DNA of 64,000 bases from Acidobacteriota bacterium (GTDB taxonomy: Bacteria; Acidobacteriota; Thermoanaerobaculia; Multivoradales; J023): NCBI GenBank assembly GCA_029263395.1, contig JAJCXO010000025.1, forward strand, positions 30,040 through 94,039. Reading direction: 5' to 3'. Position 1 is the stretch's first letter; every line of letters starts with the position of its first letter. A program made the position numbers and the translations under genes. Shown one piece after another: positions 35,180 through 44,100 of this stretch. The notes under the pieces were generated by a model. That model ran no database searches. It worked only from the letters and a program-made list of their open reading frames with translations, and was not told the DNA's origin.

Positions 35180-36469
35180 TCATGCGTCCCCGAGATGCAC
35201 CGGCTGGCCATCGAGGAAGGTCCCGACTGCGGCGCCGCGCAACTGCCAGCCGTCGAACGGGGTGTTGCGCGACTTACTGCCAAAAGACTCGGCCCGCACC
35301 GTCACCTCACGGTCAAGATCGAGCAAGGTGATATCTGCCGCTTGACCAGGCGCCAGGCTGCCACCGGGTAAGCCGAGGACCGACGCCGGGCCAGCCGACA
35401 GCAGGTGCACCAGCCTAGAAAGCTCCAGGATGCCACCACCAACCAGTCGATCGAGGCACAAGCTGACCGTAGTCTCGAGTCCCAAGATGCCGAACGGCGC
35501 CACCGAAAATTGCACGTCTTTCTCGTCGGGATGGTGCGGTGCGTGATCGCTGGCAATAGCGTCGACGGTGCCGTCGCGCAGGCCCTCGATCAACGCTTCG
35601 ACGTCGGATTGAGAGCGCAGTGGCGGCTTCATTTTCATCGCCGTCGAAAACCCGCTGGTTGCAACCTCTTGATCGGTCAGCAGCAGGTGGTGCGGGGCAA
35701 CCTCGCAGGTTGCCGCCACTCCCCGGCGTTTGGCTTCCCGCACCATCGCCAGGCTGCGGCCGGTCGACAGATGGGCCACGTGATAACGGCCGGCAGTGTC
35801 TGCCGACAACAATAGATCACGCGCCACCATCACGTCCTCCGCCACCCCCGGGATCCCCGGCAGGCCGAGGCGGGTCGACCACTCGCCTTCGTGCATCACC
35901 CCGTCGCCGGTGAGATCGAGATCCTCCGCATGCTGGATCACCGGCACTTGATAATGCTGGGCATACAGCAACGCCCGTCGCATCAAAGCGGCGTTCATCA
36001 CCGGCAGGCCATCATCGGAAATTGCCACTACGCCGGCCTTCACCATGTCGCCAACTTCCGCCAGCTCCTTGCCAGCCAAGCCCTTACTGATGGCGCCGAT
36101 CGGATAAACCTTGGCGTAGCCACACTGGCGTGCTTGGTTGATGATCAACTCAGTGACCGCACGATGATCGTTCACCGGTTGGGTATTGGCCATACAGGCC
36201 ACCGCCGTGAAGCCACCGGCCGCCGCCGACCGCAGGCCCGTCGCCACCGTCTCCTTGTATTCGAAACCCGGCTCCCGCAGATGGACGTGAATATCGATCA
36301 GCCCAGGGGTGACCACCAGGCCGGTGGCATCGGTTTCGTCGATCTCGGGAGCGCCCTCGAGATGCTCCTCGAGACGTGTGACATGGCCGTCTTCGATCAA
36401 CAGGTCGAGGCGAGCGTCGATTCCCTGGCTGGGATCCACTACCCGACCACCGCGTACGATGTGCTTCAT
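35180..36469 (-). CDS. pyrC: Dihydroorotase
   Basis: This ~429-residue type I dihydroorotase cyclises carbamoyl-aspartate in pyrimidine synthesis. The zinc motif GLIDIHVHLREPG, histidines in VIQHAED and VAHLSTG, and the catalytic IASDHAPHHPDEK are all present. The start at 36469 gives MKHIVRGGRVVDP, the usual family N-terminus, and has GAGAGGG at 7-13 bp. An ATG at 36502 overlapping the pyrB stop (ATGA) would add 11 residues and is the alternative. It sits between pyrB and suhB. Confidence 0.95.
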   Translation of the reverse strand: MKHIVRGGRVVDPSQGIDARLDLLIEDGHVTRLEEHLEGAPEIDETDATGLVVTPGLIDIHVHLREPGFEYKETVATGLRSAAAGGFTAVACMANTQPVNDHRAVTELIINQARQCGYAKVYPIGAISKGLAGKELAEVGDMVKAGVVAISDDGLPVMNAALMRRALLYAQHYQVPVIQHAEDLDLTGDGVMHEGEWSTRLGLPGIPGVAEDVMVARDLLLSADTAGRYHVAHLSTGRSLAMVREAKRRGVAATCEVAPHHLLLTDQEVATSGFSTAMKMKPPLRSQSDVEALIEGLRDGTVDAIASDHAPHHPDEKDVQFSVAPFGILGLETTVSLCLDRLVGGGILELSRLVHLLSAGPASVLGLPGGSLAPGQAADITLLDLDREVTVRAESFGSKSRNTPFDGWQLRGAAVGTFLDGQPVHLGDA

Positions 36470-36498
36470 ACTGCCCTCTCCATCTCCCCTGCCCTGGC

Positions 36499-37455
36499 TC
36501 ATGACTTGCCTTGCTGTGCCAGCGACAGCAGATACAGCACCGCCATCCGAACCGCGACGCCATTCGCCACCTGCTCGAGAATCACCGAAGTTTCGCCATC
36601 CGCTACTGCACTGGCGATCTCGACGCCACGATTCATCGGCCCGGGGTGCATCACAATCGCATCCGCTTTGGCGCGGGCGAGGCGGGCCTGGGTGAGTCCA
36701 AACACCTGAAAGTACTCGCGGGTCGACGGGAACAGTGAGCGACCGTGACGCTCGAGCTGTACTCTCAACATCATCACCACATCGGCGTCGGTCAAAGCCT
36801 CGTCGAAATCGTAGGACACTTGCACTCCGAGCTTTTCGATCGCCACCGGCATCATGGTGCGCGGGCCAGCAACCGTCACCCGGGCTCCCATCTTGACCAG
36901 CAGATGGATATTCGATCGCACCACTCGACTGTGCTCGATGTCACCAACAATCGTCACCTTCAGCCCCGCCAATCGCTTCTTGTGCTGGCGGATAGTGAAG
37001 GCATCGAGTAAAGCCTGGGTGGGATGCTCGTGAGCGCCGTCGCCGGCATTGATCACCCCGGAGTCGAGACGATCCGCCAACAGATGCGGCACCCCGGGAT
37101 GTTGATGACGAATGATTACCAGGTCCGGCGCCATCGCCTCGAGATTGCGTGCCGTGTCGAGCAGGCTTTCACCCTTCGACAACGCCGACCCCGAACCGGA
37201 AAAGTTCAACGCGTCAGCAGACAGCCGTTTCTCCGCCAGCTCGAAGCTCGAGCGGGTGCGGGTCGACGGCTCAAAAAACAGATTCAAAACCGTCTTGCCA
37301 CGCAGCGTCGGTACCTTCTTGATCGGCCGCTGCGCGATCGCCTGGAACGCCTCGGCGGTGTCCAGGATCAGCTCGATCTCTTCCGATGAGAGGTCGGCGA
37401 TCCCTAACAGATCCTTGCGTGTCCAAGTGACCTCGGGAATCGCCGGCTCACTCAT
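36499..37455 (-). CDS. pyrB: Aspartate carbamoyltransferase catalytic subunit
   Basis: This 318-residue enzyme condenses carbamoyl phosphate with aspartate, the committed pyrimidine step. Carbamoyl-phosphate binding motifs [13 protein letters not shown] and [10 protein letters not shown] are intact, as is the aspartate-side [11 protein letters not shown]. There is no linked pyrI regulatory chain gene, so the enzyme is probably controlled through expression by PyrR. It overlaps pyrR by 4 bp. Confidence 0.97.
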   Translation of the reverse strand: MSEPAIPEVTWTRKDLLGIADLSSEEIELILDTAEAFQAIAQRPIKKVPTLRGKTVLNLFFEPSTRTRSSFELAEKRLSADALNFSGSGSALSKGESLLDTARNLEAMAPDLVIIRHQHPGVPHLLADRLDSGVINAGDGAHEHPTQALLDAFTIRQHKKRLAGLKVTIVGDIEHSRVVRSNIHLLVKMGARVTVAGPRTMMPVAIEKLGVQVSYDFDEALTDADVVMMLRVQLERHGRSLFPSTREYFQVFGLTQARLARAKADAIVMHPGPMNRGVEIASAVADGETSVILEQVANGVAVRMAVLYLLSLAQQGKS

Positions 37456-38075
37456 TCTCCCTCCTCCTCCTGGCCTCCTCTACGGGTCGCCTCCTCGGCA
37501 TCTTGCCGCGGCTCGATCGATCGTAGATTCACCACATCACGGGCATCGATCCCCTCGAAGCCGACCTCGATCAGCTCGCTGCTGGTGGTCCGCACCTTCG
37601 CCCCCACCACATCAGCCTGAATCGGCAGCTCGCGGCGGCCACGATCCACCAACACCGCCAGCCGCACCGCTTGCGGCCGACCGAAGTCGGCGAGCTCGTT
37701 GAGCGCGGCCCGCACCGTGCGGCCGGTGAACAGCACATCGTCACACAACACCACCACCCGGCCATCCACCGAAACTGGCAACTTGGTCTGCTTGATCACC
37801 GGTTGCGGGCCGATGGTCGACAGATCATCACGATAGAACGTGATGTCGAGTGCCCCCAACGGTAGTTCGACATCCTCCATCGAGACAATTTCGTCGCGCA
37901 GACGTTCGGCCAGCGGTAAACCGCGGGTTTGAATGCCAACCAGCAACATTCGTTCGATCTCGTCCTGGCGCTCGATCAACTCTCCCGCCATCCGACGTAT
38001 AATGCGCCGCATCTGTAGCGCGTCGAACAGCTCGCGTTTGAAACGAAACCGTTGAGAGAGGGACTTCTTAGTCAA
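37452..38075 (-). CDS. pyrR: Pyrimidine operon regulator / uracil phosphoribosyltransferase
   Basis: The start is TTG at 38075 with GGAG 9-12 bp upstream. A longer frame to 38174 would overlap the divergent exosortase start and is rejected. The ~207-residue protein has the PyrR core: [31 protein letters not shown], and the PRPP-binding loop [18 protein letters not shown]. PyrR senses UMP or PRPP and in many bacteria binds the pyr mRNA leader. Only about 80 bp separates it from the divergent gene, so no long leader attenuator precedes pyrR; regulation through an RNA site within the operon or at the DNA level is undetermined. The C-terminal ~15 residues are a Glu/Arg tail. Confidence 0.93.
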   Translation of the reverse strand: MTKKSLSQRFRFKRELFDALQMRRIIRRMAGELIERQDEIERMLLVGIQTRGLPLAERLRDEIVSMEDVELPLGALDITFYRDDLSTIGPQPVIKQTKLPVSVDGRVVVLCDDVLFTGRTVRAALNELADFGRPQAVRLAVLVDRGRRELPIQADVVGAKVRTTSSELIEVGFEGIDARDVVNLRSIEPRQDAEEATRRGGQEEEGE

Positions 38076-38122
38076 GAGAGCGTCTCCAAGATCGGGCGGG
38101 ATCGTATGAGTGCCGGCAATGA

Positions 38123-38150
38123 TTGTCAATCGAATCCTGAACGATAAGAT
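38123..38150 (+). promoter_or_regulatory. Promoter placing transcription start at the exosortase ATG
   Basis: TTGTCA (38123-38128), 16 bp, TAAGAT (38145-38150). Initiation 6-8 bp after the -10 element would be at 38156-38158, immediately before the ATG at 38159. The mRNA would then be leaderless or nearly so, which fits the absence of a Shine-Dalgarno sequence. The same TAAGAT hexamer is used at 1348. Confidence 0.5.
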
Positions 38151-38158
38151 CTGTAACG

Positions 38159-38737
38159 ATGTCAAAAAAGCCAAACCCCCAAAAGTCCAGTACCGACGAA
38201 TCCTCGCCAGAGCCCGAGAGCTTCTGGCGCGCCCGGCGCCAGGAAATCACGTTTCTGACCGTTTTCATCCTGATCCTCGGCGGCGGTTTTACCCTGCTGT
38301 CCGTAAATTGGGTGAACGACAACGTGATCGAACCGTTCACCGCGGGCGTCGCCAAGGCCAGCGGCGTCGCGCTCAATTTGATCGGCCAGGATATCGAGAT
38401 GACGGGCACGATCATTCGTAACAATCGTTTTGCGGTCAACATCAAGAACGGCTGCAACGGTGTTGAGACGATGATCATTTTCCTCGGCGCGGTGCTCGCC
38501 TTCCCGGCCAGCTGGAAGGCCCGCGCTATCGGTCTCAGCCTGGGCCTGCTTGCGATCCAGTTTGTCAACCTGATCCGCGTCGTCGCCCTGTTTCTCACCG
38601 GCGCCTATTATCCGAAGTTCTTCGATAGCTCCCACACCGTGGTGTGGCAGACGGTGGTGATCTTGTTCGGGGTCATCCTGTGGATCTTCTGGGCCAACCG
38701 TTTCGCCACCCCCAAGCGTGCGCTGGCGGCGGAATGA
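38159..38737 (+). CDS. Exosortase, XrtH-like
   Basis: This 192-residue inner-membrane protein has about five hydrophobic helices. The exosortase catalytic triad is visible: Cys99 in NGCNGVETMIIF, Arg140 in FVNLIRVVALF, and His159 in SSHTVVWQT. Exosortases cut a C-terminal sorting helix from exported proteins and attach or release them. The short length and paired membrane-protein gene suggest the exosortase H group, whose substrates end in IPTLxxWG-CTERM domains. No protein in this window has such a tail, so substrates must lie elsewhere. It is divergent from pyrR and overlaps the next gene by 4 bp. Confidence 0.88.
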   Translation: MSKKPNPQKSSTDESSPEPESFWRARRQEITFLTVFILILGGGFTLLSVNWVNDNVIEPFTAGVAKASGVALNLIGQDIEMTGTIIRNNRFAVNIKNGCNGVETMIIFLGAVLAFPASWKARAIGLSLGLLAIQFVNLIRVVALFLTGAYYPKFFDSSHTVVWQTVVILFGVILWIFWANRFATPKRALAAE

Positions 38738-39309
38738 GCCGCAAGGAGCGATCCTGGACTTGGCGTTTTTTGGGCGGCATTCTGCTGTGGCTGGTGCCGG
38801 TTAGTGGGCTGTGGTTTTTTGCCACCCCGATCTACAACATGTTCCTGACCACCAGCGCCGAAAATCTGGTCCGGCTCACCGAAAGCCCTCGAGTCACCCG
38901 TCTGCTGGAGCATGACAAACACCATCTGGTGATCACCCGCACCGACTTCGCCACCGCCAAAGGTTTCCTCGACTCGGTCCGCACCACCGACATCCACTTC
39001 CCCGCCATCATGCTCGGCGCCTTTTTTCTCGGAGTGCCCGGCGTGCCTTGGAAAAAGCGTCTCGAGAACCTCGGCTGGGCAGCGTTGATCTCGGTCTTCT
39101 TCCACATCTTCTCGCTCTTCTTCTGGGTCAAGTTTGTGTATGCCACCCAGCTCGGCGCCTGGAGCGCAGAGCACTACACAACTTTCTGGCAGAATTTCTG
39201 GGGCCTCGGCAAACACCTGCTCGACTTGCCGTTCAAGCTCGCCATGCCGTTGTTGTTGTGGGCCGGCTTCTACTTGAACAAACTGTTGCCGAGTTTGAAG
39301 GCGTCATGA
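38734..39309 (+). CDS. Exosortase-associated membrane protein
   Basis: The start at 38734 is in an ATGA overlap with the exosortase stop. The 191-residue protein has four predicted helices: about 10-30, 90-105, 113-135 and 165-185. The loop after the first helix contains SAENLVRLTESPRVTRLL. Unnamed membrane proteins of this size follow exosortase H genes in other genomes. It is likely a partner of the enzyme, but its activity is unknown. Its stop overlaps the ATG of the amidohydrolase gene. Confidence 0.75.
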   Translation: MSRKERSWTWRFLGGILLWLVPVSGLWFFATPIYNMFLTTSAENLVRLTESPRVTRLLEHDKHHLVITRTDFATAKGFLDSVRTTDIHFPAIMLGAFFLGVPGVPWKKRLENLGWAALISVFFHIFSLFFWVKFVYATQLGAWSAEHYTTFWQNFWGLGKHLLDLPFKLAMPLLLWAGFYLNKLLPSLKAS

Positions 39310-40916
39310 GGGGAGGTCCTCAAGCCCCTCACCCCCGCCCCCTCTCCCCCCCACGCTTCACACCCGCCCAGGAGAGGGGCGCCCCCACCCTCGCTCCGAG
39401 TTTCGGAGGGGGGCAATCTGAAGATGCTCGGCTGCCGTCCCGCAGGGACGTTATCGCTGAGCGAGGGATTTCAATCCCTCGCCGGGGCGGCCTCGCAGGC
39501 TGCCTCACCCTCCTCACCCTCTTCCTCCTAGCTTGCAACTCCGGCCCCACCGGCAGTGGCCAAGCCTTGGTCGGGGTGACGGTGATCGACGGCCTCGGCA
39601 ATCCGCCACGCAAGAACCAGGTTGTGTGGATCGAAGACGGCCGGATCGCCGCCGTTGAATCAGCAGACACCTGGCAAGCGCCGCACGGTGTCCAGCTGGT
39701 CCAACTCCCCGGCCGCTTCGTGCTCCCCGGGCTGATCGACATGCACGCCCATGTCACGATCATGCCGCTGGCGGATGACGGAACCGCGTCTGGTGACGCA
39801 ACATCGTCAGTAAAGGGAACCAGCAGCGCGATCGACCACAAGGCCTCCAAGCAGGTGCTCGCCACCTTGCTCGCCTTCGGCATCACCACCGTGCGTAATC
39901 CCGCCGCCCCGGCCGCGGACGGCGTGGCACTTCGCCAACAAGTGAGCGCCGGTGACCTGCTCGGGCCGCGCATCCTCACCGCCGGTGACGCCTTAGCCCG
40001 CACCGCCCCAACCTTCGGCCCGTTCGTCGCCACCCCGGACGACGTAACCATCCGTCAAGAGATCCAACGCCAAGCCAAGCTTGGGGTCGACTACATCAAG
40101 GTCTACAGCTCGCTCTCCCCCGAGCTGATCGCCAGCGCCATCGACGAGGCCCACCGCGCAGGCAAACCCGTCATCGGCCACTTGCAACGTACCACCTGGA
40201 CCGAAGCGGCCGAGCTCGGCATCGACGCCATCACCCACGGCGCCCCGTGGTCCGCCGCCTATCTGCCGCAGGACGACCGGGACGGCTACCGTGGCAACCT
40301 GCGCGACCGTCTGACCTGGCTCGAGCGGGTCGACTTCGACGGCCCCGAGATCCAGGCGATGATCGCTGCCCTCGCCGAGCACCACGTCGTCGTCGATCCG
40401 ACCCTGATCGCCTACCAGACTAAATTTTTCGCCGACGATCCCCGCCACACTGAAAACCCCGAGCTGCACCTGGCGCCCGAGTTGAGTCGCGACCTCTGGC
40501 AGCGCCATAGCTTTGTCGGCGACTGGACCGCCGACGACTTCGCCCGTGCTCACGCCGCCTGGCCCCGCGTCCTCGAGCTCACCAAGCGGCTATACGACGG
40601 TGGCGTCCTGCTGACCGCCGGCAGCGACCTGCCCAATCCGTGGGTGATCCCCGGGGTCAGCCTGCATCAAGAGTTGCAACTGCTCGCCAAGGCGGGGATC
40701 CCGCCGATCGAAGTGCTGAAAATTGCCACCCACAACGCCGCCGTTGCTCTTGGCCTCGAAGCCGACCTCGGCTCCGTCGAAGTGGGCAAAATTGCCGACC
40801 TCGTAGTGCTTGCCGCCGATCCTACCGTATTGCTCAAAAACACCCGCGCTATCAGCCACATCTTCCAGGCCGGCCGCTACATCGACCCGTCCGCAGTGTT
40901 GTCGTCGTTGGAATAG
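39306..40916 (+). CDS. Amidohydrolase-family lipoprotein with a repeat-derived N-terminal extension
   Basis: The ATG at 39306 overlaps the upstream stop (ATGA) and is followed in frame by about 60 residues encoded by a dispersed repeat. After it come a hydrophobic segment and a lipobox (LFLLAC, about residues 73-78). The hydrolase domain shows the HxH metal site GLIDMHAH, a Lys in DYIKVYSS, His in VIGHLQR and AITHGAPW, and the metal Asp in LLTAGSDLPNP. This is typical of imidazolonepropionase/prolidase-like amidohydrolases. Substrate is unknown; export as a lipoprotein suggests a periplasmic or surface role. No better start codon exists between the repeat and the lipobox, so the native start may have been displaced. 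Confidence 0.8.
   Translation: MRGGPQAPHPRPLSPPRFTPAQERGAPTLAPSFGGGQSEDARLPSRRDVIAERGISIPRRGGLAGCLTLLTLFLLACNSGPTGSGQALVGVTVIDGLGNPPRKNQVVWIEDGRIAAVESADTWQAPHGVQLVQLPGRFVLPGLIDMHAHVTIMPLADDGTASGDATSSVKGTSSAIDHKASKQVLATLLAFGITTVRNPAAPAADGVALRQQVSAGDLLGPRILTAGDALARTAPTFGPFVATPDDVTIRQEIQRQAKLGVDYIKVYSSLSPELIASAIDEAHRAGKPVIGHLQRTTWTEAAELGIDAITHGAPWSAAYLPQDDRDGYRGNLRDRLTWLERVDFDGPEIQAMIAALAEHHVVVDPTLIAYQTKFFADDPRHTENPELHLAPELSRDLWQRHSFVGDWTADDFARAHAAWPRVLELTKRLYDGGVLLTAGSDLPNPWVIPGVSLHQELQLLAKAGIPPIEVLKIATHNAAVALGLEADLGSVEVGKIADLVVLAADPTVLLKNTRAISHIFQAGRYIDPSAVLSSLE
39316..39481. repeat. GC-rich dispersed-repeat-like element with hairpins
   Basis: A C-rich tract of CCCCTCACCCCCGCCCC type is followed by GGAGAGG-type partners, the hairpin CGTCCC-GCA-GGGACG (39436-39450) and a 20 bp palindrome CGAGGGATT-TC-AATCCCTCG (39462-39481). 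The composition differs from coding sequence around it, although it lies in the open frame of the amidohydrolase gene. Confidence 0.6.
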
Positions 40917-41112
40917 CCCCAACATCTTGCGGTAGACGAACGAATCGATTCCACAGGGAGGGGTTTGCCCCTTGCCTGCGATAACCTCTCTCTGTTAAGT
41001 TCTCGCGCCCGCAATTCAAAGACCGCAGACTGACGCAGACTCGATATCTTGTGATCCACCCTGTCTTGCTTGTGCTTTCGGCCTCCTTTCCCGCTCCCTT
41101 CTACCCGCGCCC

Positions 41113-44100
41113 ATGAAGCTCCACAGCCTCGACATCTCCGGCTTCAAGTCGTTCGTCGACCCGGTCGACGTCAAATTCGCCGACGGCGTCACCGCCATCG
41201 TCGGGCCCAACGGCTGCGGCAAGAGCAACCTCTCCGATGCCATCACCTGGGTTCTCGGCGAGCAGAGCGCCAAATCATTGCGCGGCTCGAAGATGGAGGA
41301 CGTGATCTTCAGTGGCTCGGCCAAGCGCAAACCGCTGGGGATGGCCGAAGTTTCGCTGACCATGAAGTCCGATACCGGCTTCTCCGGCGCCGTCGACGGC
41401 ACCATGACCATCGGTCGGCGGGTATTTCGCACCGGCGAGAGTCAATACCGTCTCAACGGTAAAGTGGTCCGCCTGAAGCAGATCAAAGAGCTGCTGATGG
41501 ACACCGGCCTCGGCATTCGAGCGTATTCGGTGATCGAACAAGGCAAGATCGGCATGATCCTGTCCGGCAAACCGCAAGAGCGCCGCAAGCTGCTCGAAGA
41601 AGCCGCCGGCATCACGCGCTACAAAGCCCGCAAGCGGATCGCCGAAATCAAGCTCGAAGAGACCTCCGCCAACCTGCTGCGGCTCGACGACATCGTCTCC
41701 GAGGTCGAACGCTCGCTGCGCTCCCTCAAACGTCAAGCCTCCGCCGCTCGTCGTTACCAGGCCAAAGAGGGTGAATACCAGGACCTACTCAAGCAGGTGT
41801 TGCTCGGCCGTTGGGCCCGGGTCAGCGACCAGCTGGGTGGACTCGACGAACAGCTTGCCCAGCTCACCAGTGAGGACGCCGAGCACACCGCTGAATTGGG
41901 CCGCAACGAGGCCACCCTGGCGGAAGGCCGCGAAACCCTCGACGAGCTGGCGATGGAGCTCGCCGAACGCCACGAGGCGCAAGCCGAGCTCGCCGCCACT
42001 ATCGAAGGCCGGCAAGAGTTCGTCAAGGGTGCTCGGCAACGCTCAGAAGAAGTCAGCGAACGCCTCACCATGGGCCGCAACCAGGCCGACGAACGGCGCC
42101 GCCAGTCGAGCGACTTTCAACATTCCCTCGGCAATCTCGACGACCGTTCGCAGGAGCTGTTGTCCGAGCGCGACGAAGCCGCCCGGGCAGTCGCCGAGGA
42201 CGACGAGCAGATCGCGGCCTGCCAAGCCCAGGTCGAGGACGCCACCGCCCGCACCGAGGCCATTCGCCAAGAGTTGGCCGAGGCTCTCACCCAGGTCGAA
42301 GGTTTACGCTCCGAATTGCAACGCACACAGGTCGAAATCGAGCGGCGCAGCTACCGCCAGCGTTTCCTCGGCGAAGAGCGCAACCGCCTCGATCGCGCCC
42401 TGGGCGAAGCCACCGGCGCCCTCGAAACCGCCGAGCAGAAAATTGCCGATATCAACGGCCGGCTCGCCACCCACACCACCACGCGGGATGAATTTGCCAA
42501 AAATCTCGAGAGGCTGCTCAGCCGCGAGGCCGAAGCCAGCGACGAAGCACGACGACTCGAGAATCGATTGGTCAGCCTCGAGCAACGCCAACGGATTTTG
42601 GTCGAGCTGTCCGAAGAACACGCCAAACGCCGACGCGCCCTGGTAGCCGCCCTCGCCAAAGCCGGGGTCGACGAGCCACAATTCTTGGCTGACCAAGCCG
42701 TCCCCAGCGAAGGCTGGGAAGCGGTCATCGACCATTTCCTCGGTGACCTCGCCGACGCCGTCATCTTGACGGACGAGGCTTTGGGAGACGGTGACGACGT
42801 CATCGCCTTAGCCAGGCGCCTAGCCGAGGTTGGCAGCTCCGGCATCTTCTTGCGACCCTTGCCGGCCGCCGACAACGCCCTTGAAGTAGACGACCCGGCC
42901 GCCATCGAGTCCCTCACCGAGGCCCTCGGGCTGCCTGACGAGCTCGCCGGCTCGCTGCCGCCAGCCTACCTGGTCGCCACCGCCGAAGATGCCCGGCGAC
43001 TGGCCGCGACGCATCCTGGCGTCGCCTTCGTGTCCCGCGATCGACTGTGGGCCCGCGGTGGTTCTCTACACGTGCAAGGCCGTCAGGCGGCTCCCGGCGT
43101 CCTCGCCCGGGAGAGCGAGCTCGAAGCTATCGCCCAGGAGATCCCCGAGTGTGAACACGGTCTCGAGCAGACCAGCCAACTGCTCGCCAACCTGGTCAAA
43201 GAACGGACCCGTCACGCCAAAGAGATCAACCGGCTCGAAAACGAGATCGGACAGCTGCAACGCGAGTCCGCCGTCGCCCAGGCCCGCCGCCAAGACGCCG
43301 CCGGTCGCCACCGGAAGCTCGACGACGAGCTCCAGGGCATCACCGCCGAAAGCGAACAAATTGCCGGCGAGCTCACCACCTTCCAAGGCGAACACCAGGA
43401 CTTGACCGAACGTCTGGCCGCCACCGAGGCTTCACATCAAACCCTGCGCGACGATGCCGAAAAGGCCACCGCCGCGGTCGAAGAGGTCAAGGAACAACGC
43501 GAAGCCCTGCGCACCGTCGCCGCCGGTCGCCGGGGTCGCTTCGAGCTCCTCGAAGAGCGCCTCGAATCGCACAACCAGGAAGCCACCCGGATCCGCAGTC
43601 AGATCACCTACGCCCACGAGCAGCTCGAAATCTGGACACGCGAAGACGAGCTCCTCCAGCGTCGTCTGCGTGAGCTCGAAATGGCCATGGAGCAGGCCGA
43701 CCAAGAGCTGCAAGCCGCCCTGGAAGGCAAGGCGAAATCCCAAGACTCGGTGATCGAACAACAAGCCAAGCTCGACCAGAAGCGCGGCGAGATCCGCAGC
43801 CTCGAAGACCTCATCCAAGACGCTCGCGGTACCCGTGAGTCGCTGCGTTCACGGATCGAAAAACTGCGCATCGAACGCGCCGGAGTGCGGCAGGACGCCG
43901 AACATCTGTCGGTCAGCTACCGTGAGGCCTTCCGGCTCGCCATCCCCGGCACGCTAGAAGCTGAGCCCGAGACCGAAGCTGATCCCGAGGCCGAAGCCGA
44001 CGACGAAGCGCAGGCCAACGCTGAAGGCCCCGAAGCGGATGGGCAGACCGACGCGGACGGGCAGACGGTCATCATGGCCGAGGCGCAACCTGCGGCCACC

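Noticed and set aside
38076..38174. N-terminal extension of PyrR to 38174
   Set aside because: It would overlap the divergent exosortase gene and its promoter; the TTG at 38075 has a good ribosome-binding site and matches the family N-terminus.
39048..39305. Amidohydrolase start at 39048
   Set aside because: The frame there runs through the exosortase partner gene; the ATGA overlap at 39306 is the first sensible start.
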